From: Paenibacillus tyrphae
Lineage (GTDB): Bacteria > Bacillota > Bacilli > Paenibacillales > NBRC-103111
Reading direction: 5' to 3'
Length of the DNA stretch: 64,000 bases
NCBI RefSeq assembly: GCF_000722545.1
Contig: NZ_JNVM01000003.1
Location: 124,001 to 188,000 of the forward strand
Shown here: in pieces, positions 18,332-27,191 of the stretch
Layout of the letters: every line of letters begins with the position of its first letter
How positions within the stretch are numbered: position 1 is the stretch's first letter
Position numbers and translations under genes: made by a program
Notes under the pieces: generated by a model
Told to the model about the DNA's origin: nothing
Databases searched by the model: none
Seen by the model: only the letters and a program-made list of their open reading frames with translations

Positions 18332-19474
18332 TTAGTCCAAGTTTTGCGCCTCTTCCCGGGCCCACCGATCGATCTCCAGGATGGCGGACAAATCCGGGGC
18401 CGGGACTGGGGAATGCTTGTCCATTACCTTGGCAATCACCTCTTCGATAGCCAGGAATGAAATTTTCCCTTTCAAGAACCGGTCGACGGCAACTTCGTTG
18501 GCCGCATTGTACACGGTAGGCATGGAGCCGCCCGTCCGTCCGCTTTCGTACGCCATCCGCAGACACGGATACCGGTCGAAATCCATCTCGCGAAACTGCA
18601 GCTTCCCGACATCGGATAAACGCAAACGTTCGGAAGGCGTCGCCATCCGGTCTGGATAAGTCAGAGCGTACTGAATCGGCACCCGCATATCCGGCATCCC
18701 CAACTGGGCGATGATGCTGTAGTCGACGTACTCGACGAATGAATGAATAATGCTTTCGGGATGAATCAGCACTTCAATCTGGTCGTACGGCAAACCGAAC
18801 AGCCAGTGGGCTTCGATTACTTCCAGCCCTTTGTTCGCCATCGTCGCCGAGTCGATCGTGATTTTCGCGCCCATCGACCAATTCGGATGCTTGAGCGCAT
18901 CTTCAACCGTTACGTCAGTAAGCTCTTCCCGGGTGCGGTCGCGAAACGATCCCCCGGAAGCGGTTAGCGTAATTTTATGTATTCGGTCCCGTGATTCTCC
19001 GTTTAAGCATTGGAATATCGCGGAATGCTCGCTATCGACCGGAAGCAAAGCGACGCCGCGGCGCTGCGCCAATTCCGTCACGAGATGGCCTGCGCTCACC
19101 AACGTCTCCTTGTTGGCAAGACCAATGTGCTTGCCCGCGTCGATCGCCGCCAGCGTCGGCTTAAGTCCTTGGCTGCCCACAATAGCGGTGACGACTAGCT
19201 CGGCATCGGTGCCTGCCGCTATTTCGTGCAGCCCCTCTTCACCGTATAGCACCTGAACGTCCGATTTCGCTGCCGAACGCAGCTGCTCCGCCGCTTCCTT
19301 CGTCGCAACGGATACTTTGCGGGGACGAAAGCGCTCGATTTGCTCCAGCAGGAGCGGGATATTATAACCGCCGGCGAGCCCTTCCACCTCGAAACGTTCC
19401 GGGTAATGCGATATGACATCCAAGGTCTGGGCTCCAACGGAACCGGTCGACCCCAGAATACTGACTTTTTTCAC
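18332..19474 (-). CDS. dxr: 1-deoxy-D-xylulose 5-phosphate reductoisomerase
   Basis: Second step of the MEP isoprenoid pathway: NADPH-dependent conversion of DXP to MEP. The 380-residue product begins with the Rossmann motif KVSILGSTGSVG. It has NKETLVSAG near residue 125, PVDSEHSAIFQCL near 150, the substrate loop ASGGSFRDRT near 185, and HPNWSMGAKITIDSATMANKG near 210. GTG 19474 is chosen over an adjacent TTG because AGGTG is 7 nt upstream. It lies between cdsA and rseP, supplying isoprenoid precursors upstream of the UppS product. Confidence 0.96.
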   Translation of the reverse strand: MKKVSILGSTGSVGAQTLDVISHYPERFEVEGLAGGYNIPLLLEQIERFRPRKVSVATKEAAEQLRSAAKSDVQVLYGEEGLHEIAAGTDAELVVTAIVGSQGLKPTLAAIDAGKHIGLANKETLVSAGHLVTELAQRRGVALLPVDSEHSAIFQCLNGESRDRIHKITLTASGGSFRDRTREELTDVTVEDALKHPNWSMGAKITIDSATMANKGLEVIEAHWLFGLPYDQIEVLIHPESIIHSFVEYVDYSIIAQLGMPDMRVPIQYALTYPDRMATPSERLRLSDVGKLQFREMDFDRYPCLRMAYESGRTGGSMPTVYNAANEVAVDRFLKGKISFLAIEEVIAKVMDKHSPVPAPDLSAILEIDRWAREEAQNLD

Positions 19475-19497
19475 CAACGTTCACCTCGGGGCAATAG

Positions 19498-20286
19498 TTA
19501 TACGTGCGGGAGCAAAGCCGCTAAATGAAGGAACGGAAACACGATCAGCCAGCTATCGGTCCGATCAAGCACGCCGCCATGTCCCGGCAGGATCGTTCCC
19601 GTATCCTTAATGCCCTTCACCCGCTTATAAGCGGATTGGATCAAGTCGCCCATCTGGCCGACAATCGCAATGACGAGTCCGATCCAAATCGCTTGCGCAA
19701 AGCTAAGCAGGTCCGGACGGTACCAGGCAAAGCCGAGTGCAACGACAACGGACAACGCCGTGCCGCCGATAGCTCCCTCGACGGACTTCTTTGGACTAAT
19801 GGTAGGCCAGAGCGGTGTTTTTCCAATCATCGATCCAGTAAAATACGCCCCGGAATCCGTTGACCAAATACACAGAAATACGAGCAGTGTCCAATAAAGC
19901 CCGTTCTCGGCCAACCAGCGCGTCTCCACCATGTAATGAAAGCCGATACCGACGTACACCATGCCCAAAAATGCCGTAGTCACATGATCGATCGTAATCT
20001 TGTTCTTCGAAATAACGGTAACGGCCAATAAAACAAACATAAACAACCAAATCAAGCGCTCTATCGAAATCCCTGCCTCCTGCCACGGCACGACAAGGCC
20101 AATCACTCCTAAAGAGCCTAAAAGCGAGATCGTTTTGTTCTTGTTAAGACCGTTCATCCGTAAAAACTCGTCGTATCCGATCAGCGACAAGACCAGAATT
20201 AACCCGGCAAACCAATAGCCTCCCAAATACAACAGGATGAAAAAGGCGAGCCCTGCCACGACTCCTGTGACAATTCGCTGCTTCAA
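19498..20286 (-). CDS. cdsA: Phosphatidate cytidylyltransferase (CDP-diacylglycerol synthase)
   Basis: An integral membrane enzyme that makes CDP-diacylglycerol from CTP and phosphatidic acid, the branch point for phospholipids. The 262-residue product is strongly hydrophobic, with about seven to eight membrane segments. It carries the C-terminal family signature region TISPKKSVEGAIGG and then KDTGTILPGHGGVLDRTDSW. The start is TTG 20286 with GGAGGA about 7 nt upstream. Neighbours are uppS upstream and dxr downstream, the usual envelope-precursor cluster. Confidence 0.95.
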   Translation of the reverse strand: MKQRIVTGVVAGLAFFILLYLGGYWFAGLILVLSLIGYDEFLRMNGLNKNKTISLLGSLGVIGLVVPWQEAGISIERLIWLFMFVLLAVTVISKNKITIDHVTTAFLGMVYVGIGFHYMVETRWLAENGLYWTLLVFLCIWSTDSGAYFTGSMIGKTPLWPTISPKKSVEGAIGGTALSVVVALGFAWYRPDLLSFAQAIWIGLVIAIVGQMGDLIQSAYKRVKGIKDTGTILPGHGGVLDRTDSWLIVFPFLHLAALLPHV

Positions 20287-20357
20287 ATCGATTCCTCCAT
20301 CGTTTATGCTGGCAGACGGACATAAGCCGAACTGCCACTACCTGTTGTCAACGGCCG

Positions 20358-21125
20358 CTATAAACCGCCGTATCTTCTGGCGCGGCGCTGGTATTCCCCA
20401 ATAGCGTCATAGAAATGCGGCTCTGTAAACTCAGGCCAGGCCAGATCTGTAAAATAAAGTTCCGAATAGGCTAGCTGCCAAAGCATGAAGTTGCTAATCC
20501 GAAGCTCTCCGCTGGTGCGTATCAGAAGATCGGGGTCCGGGAGCGGATCGGTTAACAAATATTTGGAGAAAAGCGCCTCGTCCACTTCGTCCGCGGCCAC
20601 TTTATTTTCTTTCATATCCTGTGCGAGCCGCTGAATGCCCTTGAGCATTTCTTTGCGGCTTCCGTAATTCAGCGCAAAGTTCAAAATAAGGCCGGTATTA
20701 TGTTTCGTTTGATCGATCGCGTCCTGAACCGCTTTCAGCGTGTAATCAGGCAGTCCTTCCGGCCAGCCCGTCATACGGATCTGGACGTTATTCGCAATCA
20801 GTTCGCCGATTTCTTTCGGAAAAAATTCCATCGGCAGCTTCATCAAGTAGTCGACTTCTTCCTTCGGTCTTTTCCAATTTTCCGTGGAAAAAGCGTACAT
20901 CGTCAGCACCTTCACACCGATGCTGTTTGCGGCCATCGTAATTTTTTTTACGTTTTTCATACCTGAATGGTGGCCTGCCACCCGCGGCAGTCCCCGCTTT
21001 TGTGCCCATCGGCCATTACCGTCCATGATGACGGCCACATGGTTCGGAATGTTGTCCGCATCCAGCTTGAGAGCGGCTTGCTCTCCTTCCGGTTTGCTTC
21101 CAAACCATTTTCTGAATGACATCAT
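20358..21125 (-). CDS. uppS: Isoprenyl transferase (undecaprenyl diphosphate synthase)
   Basis: Condenses isopentenyl diphosphate units on farnesyl diphosphate to make the C55 carrier lipid of wall synthesis. The 255-residue product has VAVIMDGNGRWAQKRGLPR with catalytic Asp35, GHHSGMKNVK, the TMYAFSTENWKRPKEEVDYLM block and the C-terminal LIRTSGELRISNFMLWQ signature with YSELYFTDLAWPEF. ATG 21125 follows a G-rich SD; ATG 21140 lacks one. A terminator separates it from frr, so it may start a new transcription unit or rely on readthrough. Confidence 0.96.
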   Translation of the reverse strand: MMSFRKWFGSKPEGEQAALKLDADNIPNHVAVIMDGNGRWAQKRGLPRVAGHHSGMKNVKKITMAANSIGVKVLTMYAFSTENWKRPKEEVDYLMKLPMEFFPKEIGELIANNVQIRMTGWPEGLPDYTLKAVQDAIDQTKHNTGLILNFALNYGSRKEMLKGIQRLAQDMKENKVAADEVDEALFSKYLLTDPLPDPDLLIRTSGELRISNFMLWQLAYSELYFTDLAWPEFTEPHFYDAIGEYQRRARRYGGL

Positions 21126-21150
21126 GTCTGAATCCCCCATCAGGAAAGAC

Positions 21151-21179
21151 TAAAAGCCCCCTCGAATAAGGGGGTCTTT
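21151..21179 (-). terminator. Hairpin after frr
   Basis: On the minus strand a G/C stem CCCCCT/AGGGGG with a TATTCG loop is followed by CTTTTAG, starting about 6 bases after the frr stop. It resembles an intrinsic terminator with a short U tract and could be leaky between frr and uppS. Confidence 0.6.
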
Positions 21180-21184
21180 ACCGG

Positions 21185-21739
21185 TTACACTTCCATGATT
21201 TCTTTTTCTTTGGCAGCCAATACTTTGTCGACTTCCGCGATATGCTTGTCCGTAAACTTCTGGATGTCGTCCTGGTGACGGCGGGACTCGTCTTCCGATA
21301 TGCCCGTTTTCTCCAGTTTTTTGATATCGTCGTTCGCGTCGCGGCGGATGTTACGGATCGCCACTTTCGCTTCTTCACCGAACTTGCGCGTCATTTTGAC
21401 GAGCTCGGCTCGGCGTTCTTCCGTCAATGCCGGAATGACGATACGGATCGCGCTGCCATCGTTGGAAGGCGTCAATCCGAGATCGGATTTCATAATTGCT
21501 TTTTCGATAGCGGCAACCGAGCTTTTGTCCCACGGCTGAATCATCAGCGTACGGGAATCCGGCGTATTGATGTTCGCCAGCTGGTTTACCGGTGTCATAG
21601 AGCCGTAATATTCGACTTGAACGCGATCCAGCAGAGCAGGGGTCGCCCGCCCCGCACGAAGCGAAGCCAGCTCCTTCTTCAGCGCGCCGATCGCTTTCTC
21701 CATGCGTTCTTCCGCACTTTTTTTAATGGATTGCGGCAT
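21185..21739 (-). CDS. frr: Ribosome recycling factor
   Basis: Splits post-termination ribosomes together with EF-G. The 184-residue product is full length for the family. It has [20 protein letters not shown], the [19 protein letters not shown] block, [22 protein letters not shown] and the long C-terminal helix [16 protein letters not shown]. The ATG at 21739 lies 3 bp from the pyrH stop, so pyrH and frr are co-transcribed, the standard order after rpsB-tsf. Confidence 0.97.
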   Translation of the reverse strand: MPQSIKKSAEERMEKAIGALKKELASLRAGRATPALLDRVQVEYYGSMTPVNQLANINTPDSRTLMIQPWDKSSVAAIEKAIMKSDLGLTPSNDGSAIRIVIPALTEERRAELVKMTRKFGEEAKVAIRNIRRDANDDIKKLEKTGISEDESRRHQDDIQKFTDKHIAEVDKVLAAKEKEIMEV

Positions 21740-21742
21740 AGA

Positions 21743-22489
<747 letters not shown>

Positions 22490-22511
22490 TCAGACCGCTA
22501 AAGCTTTCTTT

Positions 22512-22541
22512 TAAAAAACAAGGAACACAGCGTGTTCCTCG
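22512..22541 (-). terminator. tsf intrinsic terminator
   Basis: Perfect 8-bp stem AGGAACAC/GTGTTCCT (22521-22528 and 22532-22539) with a 3-base loop, followed on the minus strand by TGTTTTTT. It lies about 25 bases downstream of the tsf stop. Confidence 0.85.
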
Positions 22542-22565
22542 TTACCTTGCATTTATCATGTTGAA

Positions 22566-23216
22566 TTACAGTTTAACTTGGGACATAACTTCTTCAGCGA
22601 AGTTTTCTTGTTTCTTCTCCAGGCCTTCTCCGAGCTCGAAACGCACGAAGCGGCGGATCGACAAGTTTTCGCCGATCGTTGCGATGTTTTCTTTCAGCAC
22701 TTCTTCTACGGTTTTGTCCGGGTCTTTTACGAAAGGCTGCTCAAGCAAGCAGTATTCCTCGTAGTATTTTGCCAGACGGCCTTCGACGATTTTCTCGACG
22801 ATTTTTTCCGGCTTGCCTTCGTTCAGCGCTTGGTTCGTCAAGATTTCGCGCTCTTTGTCCAGCGCTTCTTGCGGAACTTCATCACGGCGAAGGAATTTCG
22901 GGTTGGAAGCTGCGATGTGCAAAGCAACGTCGCGAACGAACGTTCTGAACTGCTCGTTTTTCGCAACGAAGTCGGTTTCGCTGTTTACTTCAACCAATAC
23001 GCCGATTTTGCCACCGGCGTGAATGTAGGACTCGATCATACCTTCCGTTGCGATCCGGCCTGCTTTGTTGGCTGCCGCGGAAAGACCTTTTTCACGCAAA
23101 ATTTCGGCAGCTTTTGTCAAGTCGCCGTTCGCTTCTTCCAATGCTTTTTTACAATCGAGCATGCCTGCTCCTGTTTTGTCACGCAATTCTTTTACTGCTG
23201 CTGCACTTACTGCCAT
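22566..23216 (-). CDS. tsf: Elongation factor Ts, short form
   Basis: Guanine-nucleotide exchange factor for EF-Tu. The 216-residue product has the N-terminal UBA-like domain ([21 protein letters not shown]), [20 protein letters not shown], and the Tu-contact segment [11 protein letters not shown] near residue 80. The C-terminal helices follow at about 140-216 ([30 protein letters not shown]). It is much shorter than the roughly 290-residue B. subtilis and E. coli proteins, lacking one core subdomain, and nearer to the short Thermus-type form. ATG 23216 has AAGGAGG at good spacing; the longer open frame would run into the upstream terminator. Confidence 0.95.
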   Translation of the reverse strand: MAVSAAAVKELRDKTGAGMLDCKKALEEANGDLTKAAEILREKGLSAAANKAGRIATEGMIESYIHAGGKIGVLVEVNSETDFVAKNEQFRTFVRDVALHIAASNPKFLRRDEVPQEALDKEREILTNQALNEGKPEKIVEKIVEGRLAKYYEEYCLLEQPFVKDPDKTVEEVLKENIATIGENLSIRRFVRFELGEGLEKKQENFAEEVMSQVKL

Positions 23217-23250
23217 GATTTGGCCTCCTTGGAATGTGATATGTATTCCC

Positions 23251-23295
23251 AAAAAAAGGGCGGTGAAAGGATTTTGCACCTTTAAACCACCCTTT
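23251..23295 (-). terminator. rpsB-tsf intergenic terminator/attenuator
   Basis: A 10-bp stem with one G-U pair (arms 23255-23264 and 23286-23295), with a smaller AAAGG/CCTTT stem inside, followed on the minus strand by seven T residues. It starts 16 bases after the rpsB stop and 35 bases before the tsf start. It probably lets only a fraction of transcripts continue into tsf. Confidence 0.8.
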
Positions 23296-23310
23296 CTCGT
23301 ATTCAATGCA

Positions 23311-24009
23311 TTAAGCTGAAGTCTCTTCGCCTTGGTGAGCTTCGATAACCGCGTCGGCAATTTTAGCCGTCAACAGTTTCACGGCACGGATTGCGTCGTC
23401 GTTACCCGGGATCACGTAGTCGATTTCGTCCGGATCGCAGTTCGTGTCTACGATACCGACGATCGGAATACCAAGCTTGCGTGCTTCCGCAACGGCAATG
23501 CGCTCTTTGCGCGGGTCGATGACGAACAGTGCGCTTGGCAGACCTTTCATATGGGAGATACCGCCCAAGAACTTCTCAAGACGATCTTTTTCTTTGCGAA
23601 GAATGATAACTTCTTTTTTCGGCAGCACTTCGAACGTGCCGTCTTGTTCCCATTTTTCCAGCTCGTGCAAACGGTTGATCCGCTTTTGGATCGTTTGGAA
23701 GTTAGTCAGCGTACCGCCGAGCCAACGTTGGTTGATGTAGTACATTCCGCAGCGCTCAGCTTCTTCTTTAACCGAATCTTGAGCTTGCTTTTTCGTACCT
23801 ACGAACAAGATCGTGCCGTTCTCTGCGGCTACGGACTTGACGAAGTTATAAGCTTCCTCAACTTTTTTGACCGTTTTTTGCAGGTCGATGATGTAAATTC
23901 CGTTTCTTTCGGTGAAGATGTATCGATCCATTTTCGGGTTCCAACGACGGGTTTGGTGACCGAAGTGTACCCCAGCTTCGAGCAGCTGTTTCATGGAGAT
24001 AACTGCCAT
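23311..24009 (-). CDS. rpsB: Small ribosomal subunit protein S2
   Basis: A late-binding 30S protein at the head-body junction. The 232-residue product contains [43 protein letters not shown] and [14 protein letters not shown], and the C-terminal block [38 protein letters not shown] 24009 has GGAGGTG at about 8 nt; a GTG two codons upstream would overlap this spacing. It directly follows the fla/che operon, as in B. subtilis, but has its own promoter and a leader of about 150 nt. Confidence 0.97.
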   Translation of the reverse strand: MAVISMKQLLEAGVHFGHQTRRWNPKMDRYIFTERNGIYIIDLQKTVKKVEEAYNFVKSVAAENGTILFVGTKKQAQDSVKEEAERCGMYYINQRWLGGTLTNFQTIQKRINRLHELEKWEQDGTFEVLPKKEVIILRKEKDRLEKFLGGISHMKGLPSALFVIDPRKERIAVAEARKLGIPIVGIVDTNCDPDEIDYVIPGNDDAIRAVKLLTAKIADAVIEAHQGEETSA

Positions 24010-24163
24010 CCTCACGCACCTCCTCTAAATTGGTTTTTTGTGGTTTCCTCCGTCGATCGCATCTCCCGGTAAAACTCCTTGACCAAGACGCTTAAGAAAG
24101 CATCTGTTGAAGCCAGTGGGAGCACCATTACCGGAATTAACCGACGTGTGGTTTTTAACACCG
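24010..24163 (-). promoter_or_regulatory. rpsB 5' leader
   Basis: An untranslated leader of about 150 nt between the predicted start point and rpsB. Several complementary stretches are visible, including GGTGTTAAAAACC and a CTTAAG palindrome. S2 leader RNAs that control rpsB are known in bacteria, but I could not test a match to any family. Confidence 0.4.
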
Positions 24164-24169
24164 AGAATT

Positions 24170-24198
24170 ACTATACCATAACTGACAACCGTATGCAA
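24170..24198 (-). promoter_or_regulatory. Sigma-A type promoter of rpsB
   Basis: Minus-strand -10 TATAGT (24170-24175) with an extended TGG, a 17-bp spacer and -35 TTGCAT (24193-24198). It is placed between the terminator of the fla/che operon and the rpsB leader. Confidence 0.7.
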
Positions 24199-24218
24199 CA
24201 CCCGCGGCAGTTCGACGG

Positions 24219-24257
24219 AAAAAGACAAAGTCAGACCCCGCCCGCCCGAGTCTGATC
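24219..24257 (-). terminator. Terminator at the end of the fla/che operon
   Basis: Stem TCAGAC/GTCTGA with a GC-rich loop, arms near 24230-24237 and 24250-24256, followed on the minus strand by TTTGTCTTTTT. It begins a few bases after the stop codon of the MltG-like gene and ends before the rpsB promoter. Confidence 0.7.
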
Positions 24258-24260
24258 GTT

Positions 24261-24770
24261 TTAGGGTGTCGTTAAATTGGCGATAACTTGCGGCAGCTCT
24301 TGAGCCCCCTTGAATATATGCAAGCCGGAGATGATCTTATCGTTCATCTGCTTTTGTTTCATCGCATCTACAAAGGCGGTCCTGTCGGCAATAACGCCGC
24401 TCTGCTGCAGCAAATCGGCAACCTGGGCCGCAGTCATGCCTTTGGAGACATAAATGTATGTTTCCTTATCTGACGCGGCAGACTGCGGCTGTGCGGCTTG
24501 CTTGTCTCTCTCTTCTTTCAGCTTCTGCGCGATCATGGCATCGACCTGCGGCTGGTCGTACAGCTTTTGACTTTTGTCATACACATTAAAATAGGTAGAA
24601 GCAACTTCCTTAAGCCGGACGCGGTCCATCTCCTCGGGCGCCTGTCCTGCCGCGGGCTGCTTGGAAGCGGCGCTACTGGACGGAGCAACCGCATTCATCA
24701 GCTGAAGCAGAACGGCACCCAAAATCAAACCGGTGCCGAGCCCGTACAGAAGCGATTTGTTCTTAAGCAT
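24261..24770 (-). CDS. Short membrane-anchored protein resembling part of MltG/YceG
   Basis: A 169-residue protein with one N-terminal membrane helix (LLYGLGTGLILGAVLLQLM, about residues 6-24) and a Ser/Ala/Gln-rich linker. The C-terminal region YIYVSKGMTAAQVADLLQQSGVI resembles the small LysM-like region that precedes the catalytic domain of endolytic transglycosylase MltG. The catalytic YceG domain itself is absent, so a lytic activity is unlikely. ATG 24770 is preferred (GGAGG 9 nt upstream) and overlaps the swrB-like gene by 8 bases. As the last gene of the fla/che operon it may bind wall or partner proteins; that is inference. Confidence 0.6.
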   Translation of the reverse strand: MLKNKSLLYGLGTGLILGAVLLQLMNAVAPSSSAASKQPAAGQAPEEMDRVRLKEVASTYFNVYDKSQKLYDQPQVDAMIAQKLKEERDKQAAQPQSAASDKETYIYVSKGMTAAQVADLLQQSGVIADRTAFVDAMKQKQMNDKIISGLHIFKGAQELPQVIANLTTP

Positions 24771-25362
24771 TCGACCGTTCCTCCTGTTTGGCAAGCTGCA
24801 GGATCAGACTGATTTCCCCTTTGTTCATGCCCAGCTTCTTGGCGATATAGTCCGTCGATTTGCCGGACTCGTACAGTCCGAACAGCTCGGCGTAGCGCTC
24901 CTTCATATTCATCGCAGCTTTGTTCGCTGCTTCCGGCTGCGTGTCGGGTACGGCGGACTCCGTATCGGCCTGCGATACCGCAGCCCCAGCGCTAGCTCCC
25001 AACGCCTCCCCCTGCTTCGACACGTTCGCTTGAAGGGACAGGCGCCGCTGCTCCTCCGAGAACGTCAGGCGGCCCAGTTCGTGCCGTAACTCCTGACATT
25101 GCTTTTCCAGCGTTTCCACACGCGAGGTCAGTTTAGCCGTATGCTCCTCGTACGTTTGTTTCGTCCCGGAGAACAGCTCGATCAGCGCTTTGTTCTGCTC
25201 CTCAAGCTCCATAGCCAAGTGATCCATCGCCTGCTCCATCTCTTTTACGATGGCGCCGTCAGGCTTGGCCGCCCCTTCGGATTTTCGCGGGATAATCTTT
25301 GCATAGACCACGATTAGAAGCCCGACCAGCACGATGTATATCCAAGGTTGGTCCAATTGCAT
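24763..25362 (-). CDS. SwrB-like membrane protein with coiled coil and C-terminal helix-turn-helix
   Basis: A 199-residue protein with an N-terminal membrane segment (WIYIVLVGLLIVVYAKII, about 7-24), a long charged coiled-coil region at about 40-115, and a low-complexity linker. A short C-terminal helix-turn-helix-like segment reads GKSTDYIAKKLGMNKGEISLIL (split near residues 167-188). In B. subtilis, swrB occupies this position, between sigD and rpsB, and encodes a membrane protein that promotes flagellar basal-body maturation for swarming. Topology and position match, but sequence similarity was judged by eye only. The mini-HTH may bind protein rather than DNA. Confidence 0.65.
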   Translation of the reverse strand: MQLDQPWIYIVLVGLLIVVYAKIIPRKSEGAAKPDGAIVKEMEQAMDHLAMELEEQNKALIELFSGTKQTYEEHTAKLTSRVETLEKQCQELRHELGRLTFSEEQRRLSLQANVSKQGEALGASAGAAVSQADTESAVPDTQPEAANKAAMNMKERYAELFGLYESGKSTDYIAKKLGMNKGEISLILQLAKQEERSNA

Positions 25363-25386
25363 TCACCTAGTTTCACAGCAAAATAG

Positions 25387-25719
25387 TTATAAGGTCAAGT
25401 CGATATGATGTCCCTTGTACGGATGCTCCGGTCCGGTGCTGCCCTGCGCCTGTTTGGCTTCCTCGGCCGACTTATTCGCCCCACCGCCGCCTCGGGGGTC
25501 CCGTTCGCCCGAACGGCCCGACTGATCGTCTTTGATCGAAGCTTGACTGGTCTCCTCCGTCTTGGCACTGACCTGACGGTCTTTTATCATCGACTTCTCG
25601 TTGGAGCTGTTCAGCATGGCCTGGTCTTCCACTCGCTTTTGCACCATTTGATGCTGCTTCAGACCGGCTTCGTCGTTCTTATGAAGCGCAAACTGCATTT
25701 CAACCGGTTTCATGCTCAC
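25387..25719 (-). CDS. Uncharacterised 110-residue protein of the fla/che operon
   Basis: No family recognised. The product opens SMKPVEMQFALHKNDEAG and continues with a Lys/Gln/Ser/Glu-rich, probably disordered middle. A Gly run (RGGGG) follows, and a short C-terminal tail HPYKGHHIDLTL may be a conserved peptide motif. There is no membrane segment or signal peptide. GTG 25719 is preferred because AAGGAGG lies 8 nt upstream; ATG 25725 is too close to it and ATG 25713 too far. It lies between fapA and the swrB-like gene with gaps of 24 to 40 bp, so it is co-transcribed. Confidence 0.6.
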   Translation of the reverse strand: MSMKPVEMQFALHKNDEAGLKQHQMVQKRVEDQAMLNSSNEKSMIKDRQVSAKTEETSQASIKDDQSGRSGERDPRGGGGANKSAEEAKQAQGSTGPEHPYKGHHIDLTL

Positions 25720-25758
25720 CGGCATCCCCTCCTTCGAGCTGTACGCGTACGTCAGCCT

Positions 25759-27180
25759 TTATACGATAGGAAGCATCGCGATATCTCCGTCGATCAATTG
25801 AAACCTAACGCGGGGAGAAGTATCTTTAATGAATTTGGTATATCGGCCAATCACGATTTTCGTTCCGCTGTAGGCGTTGGAAATGACTTCGACCTTTGCT
25901 TTTTCCGAGTCTTCAAGCGATTTTTCAATTTCCAGCATTCGCTCCCTGGAGCTCGTAATTTCTTCCGTAACCTGTTTCTTGGTGTGGTTCAGCTTAACCC
26001 GCATCGCCACTTTGTCCGGCCCAAGCTGTCCCGTGGCTGCCAATTGGTCGAGAAGCACGAGCGCTTTATCCGTTTTGTCCAGGTTCTCGCTCAAGGCTCT
26101 TTGTTGAATGCGAAGCTGCTGAAGCTCATTGCGGAGCTCCGGAATGACGCCGACTTCGATGACCGTGGCCGTCGACATGGAGTTGCCGATCGTTCGGGCA
26201 ATAACCACGTCGCCCGCTTGAATCATTCCTCCGACAATCAGTCCCTTGGTGCCTTTGCATACAACTTGTTTACCGGCGCGCACCTGAGAGTGCATAATGC
26301 TCTGGCTGACCAGCACTTCCTCACCCGCATAGATGTTGGCATCCTGGATGAAAGAGCTTTTTACCCGTTTTCCGGCACGGATCGTTCCTTTGTTATGCCC
26401 AAGGATTCCCGCGCTGATCTCGATGGAGCCCTCCGCCTCCAAGTCTGCGGCGTCCACGCTGCCCGTAATGCGGATATCTCCCGCCGCTTTGATGCGAAAG
26501 CCCGGCAGAACGTTGCCGCGGATGACGACGGACCCGACAAAATCAATATTTCCGACATTATAGTCGACATCCCCGTTCACTTCGAAGATCGGAAAAACAT
26601 TGATTTTATCCCGGTCCGTCTTGGTAACCATTCCGTCAATGGCAGCGTAAATGGCCGTCTGCTCCGGGTCGGTCACAACATTTTTGCCGAGCTTCAAACG
26701 CGCATCCTTCCCGTCCTTCGCAAAAAGCGTTTCCCCGGTTACCGCGCGTCCCGGGACGCCTAAGGCAGCCGGAATTTTTTGGGCGATCAATTGCCCCTTT
26801 TTCACGTTATGAATCGTAGTCACTTCTTTGTAATCGACCTTGCCGTCCTCCAGCTCAGCCGGGCGCTTGGATTTGTCGTCCAAATCGTACATCAACTGGA
26901 CACGCCCGTCCTGACCGTTCTTCGGCGCATCGCCTTTTGCGATTACTGTCTGGGAGAAGAAGAAAGCCTTCGGATCGTCTACGATTGCGGCGATTTTCTC
27001 CTCATCTATCCCGTATACGATGTGATACGAGGCAATCAATTCCATAAGCTGTCCTTTGGAGACGCGGAACGAATCCTCGCAATTCGCAAACTTGAGGTAA
27101 GCGAACAGCTTGTCGTCGGACAACGAAATATCCATATAATAGCTGAGCGGCATCGCCAGATCGGCCATCATTCTCCCCAC
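25759..27180 (-). CDS. FapA family protein (DUF342)
   Basis: A 473-residue DUF342/FapA protein. These have a central right-handed beta-helix of repeated short strands, visible here between about residues 190 and 320 (VNGDVDYNVGNIDF, VVIRGNVLPGFRIKAAGDI, GSVDAADLEAEGSIEI, GHNKGTIRAGKRV). A coiled coil follows at about 340-420, and a small C-terminal beta domain ends GDIAMLPIV. The N-terminal domain has LSDDKLFAYLKFAN. The molecular function of the family is not established. It starts 11 bp after sigD, so it is a sigma-D-linked member of the fla/che operon. The GTG at 27180 fits AAGGGG 8 nt upstream; ATG 27171 is the alternative. Confidence 0.85.
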   Translation of the reverse strand: MGRMMADLAMPLSYYMDISLSDDKLFAYLKFANCEDSFRVSKGQLMELIASYHIVYGIDEEKIAAIVDDPKAFFFSQTVIAKGDAPKNGQDGRVQLMYDLDDKSKRPAELEDGKVDYKEVTTIHNVKKGQLIAQKIPAALGVPGRAVTGETLFAKDGKDARLKLGKNVVTDPEQTAIYAAIDGMVTKTDRDKINVFPIFEVNGDVDYNVGNIDFVGSVVIRGNVLPGFRIKAAGDIRITGSVDAADLEAEGSIEISAGILGHNKGTIRAGKRVKSSFIQDANIYAGEEVLVSQSIMHSQVRAGKQVVCKGTKGLIVGGMIQAGDVVIARTIGNSMSTATVIEVGVIPELRNELQQLRIQQRALSENLDKTDKALVLLDQLAATGQLGPDKVAMRVKLNHTKKQVTEEITSSRERMLEIEKSLEDSEKAKVEVISNAYSGTKIVIGRYTKFIKDTSPRVRFQLIDGDIAMLPIV

Positions 27181-27191
27181 TTTCCGACCCC

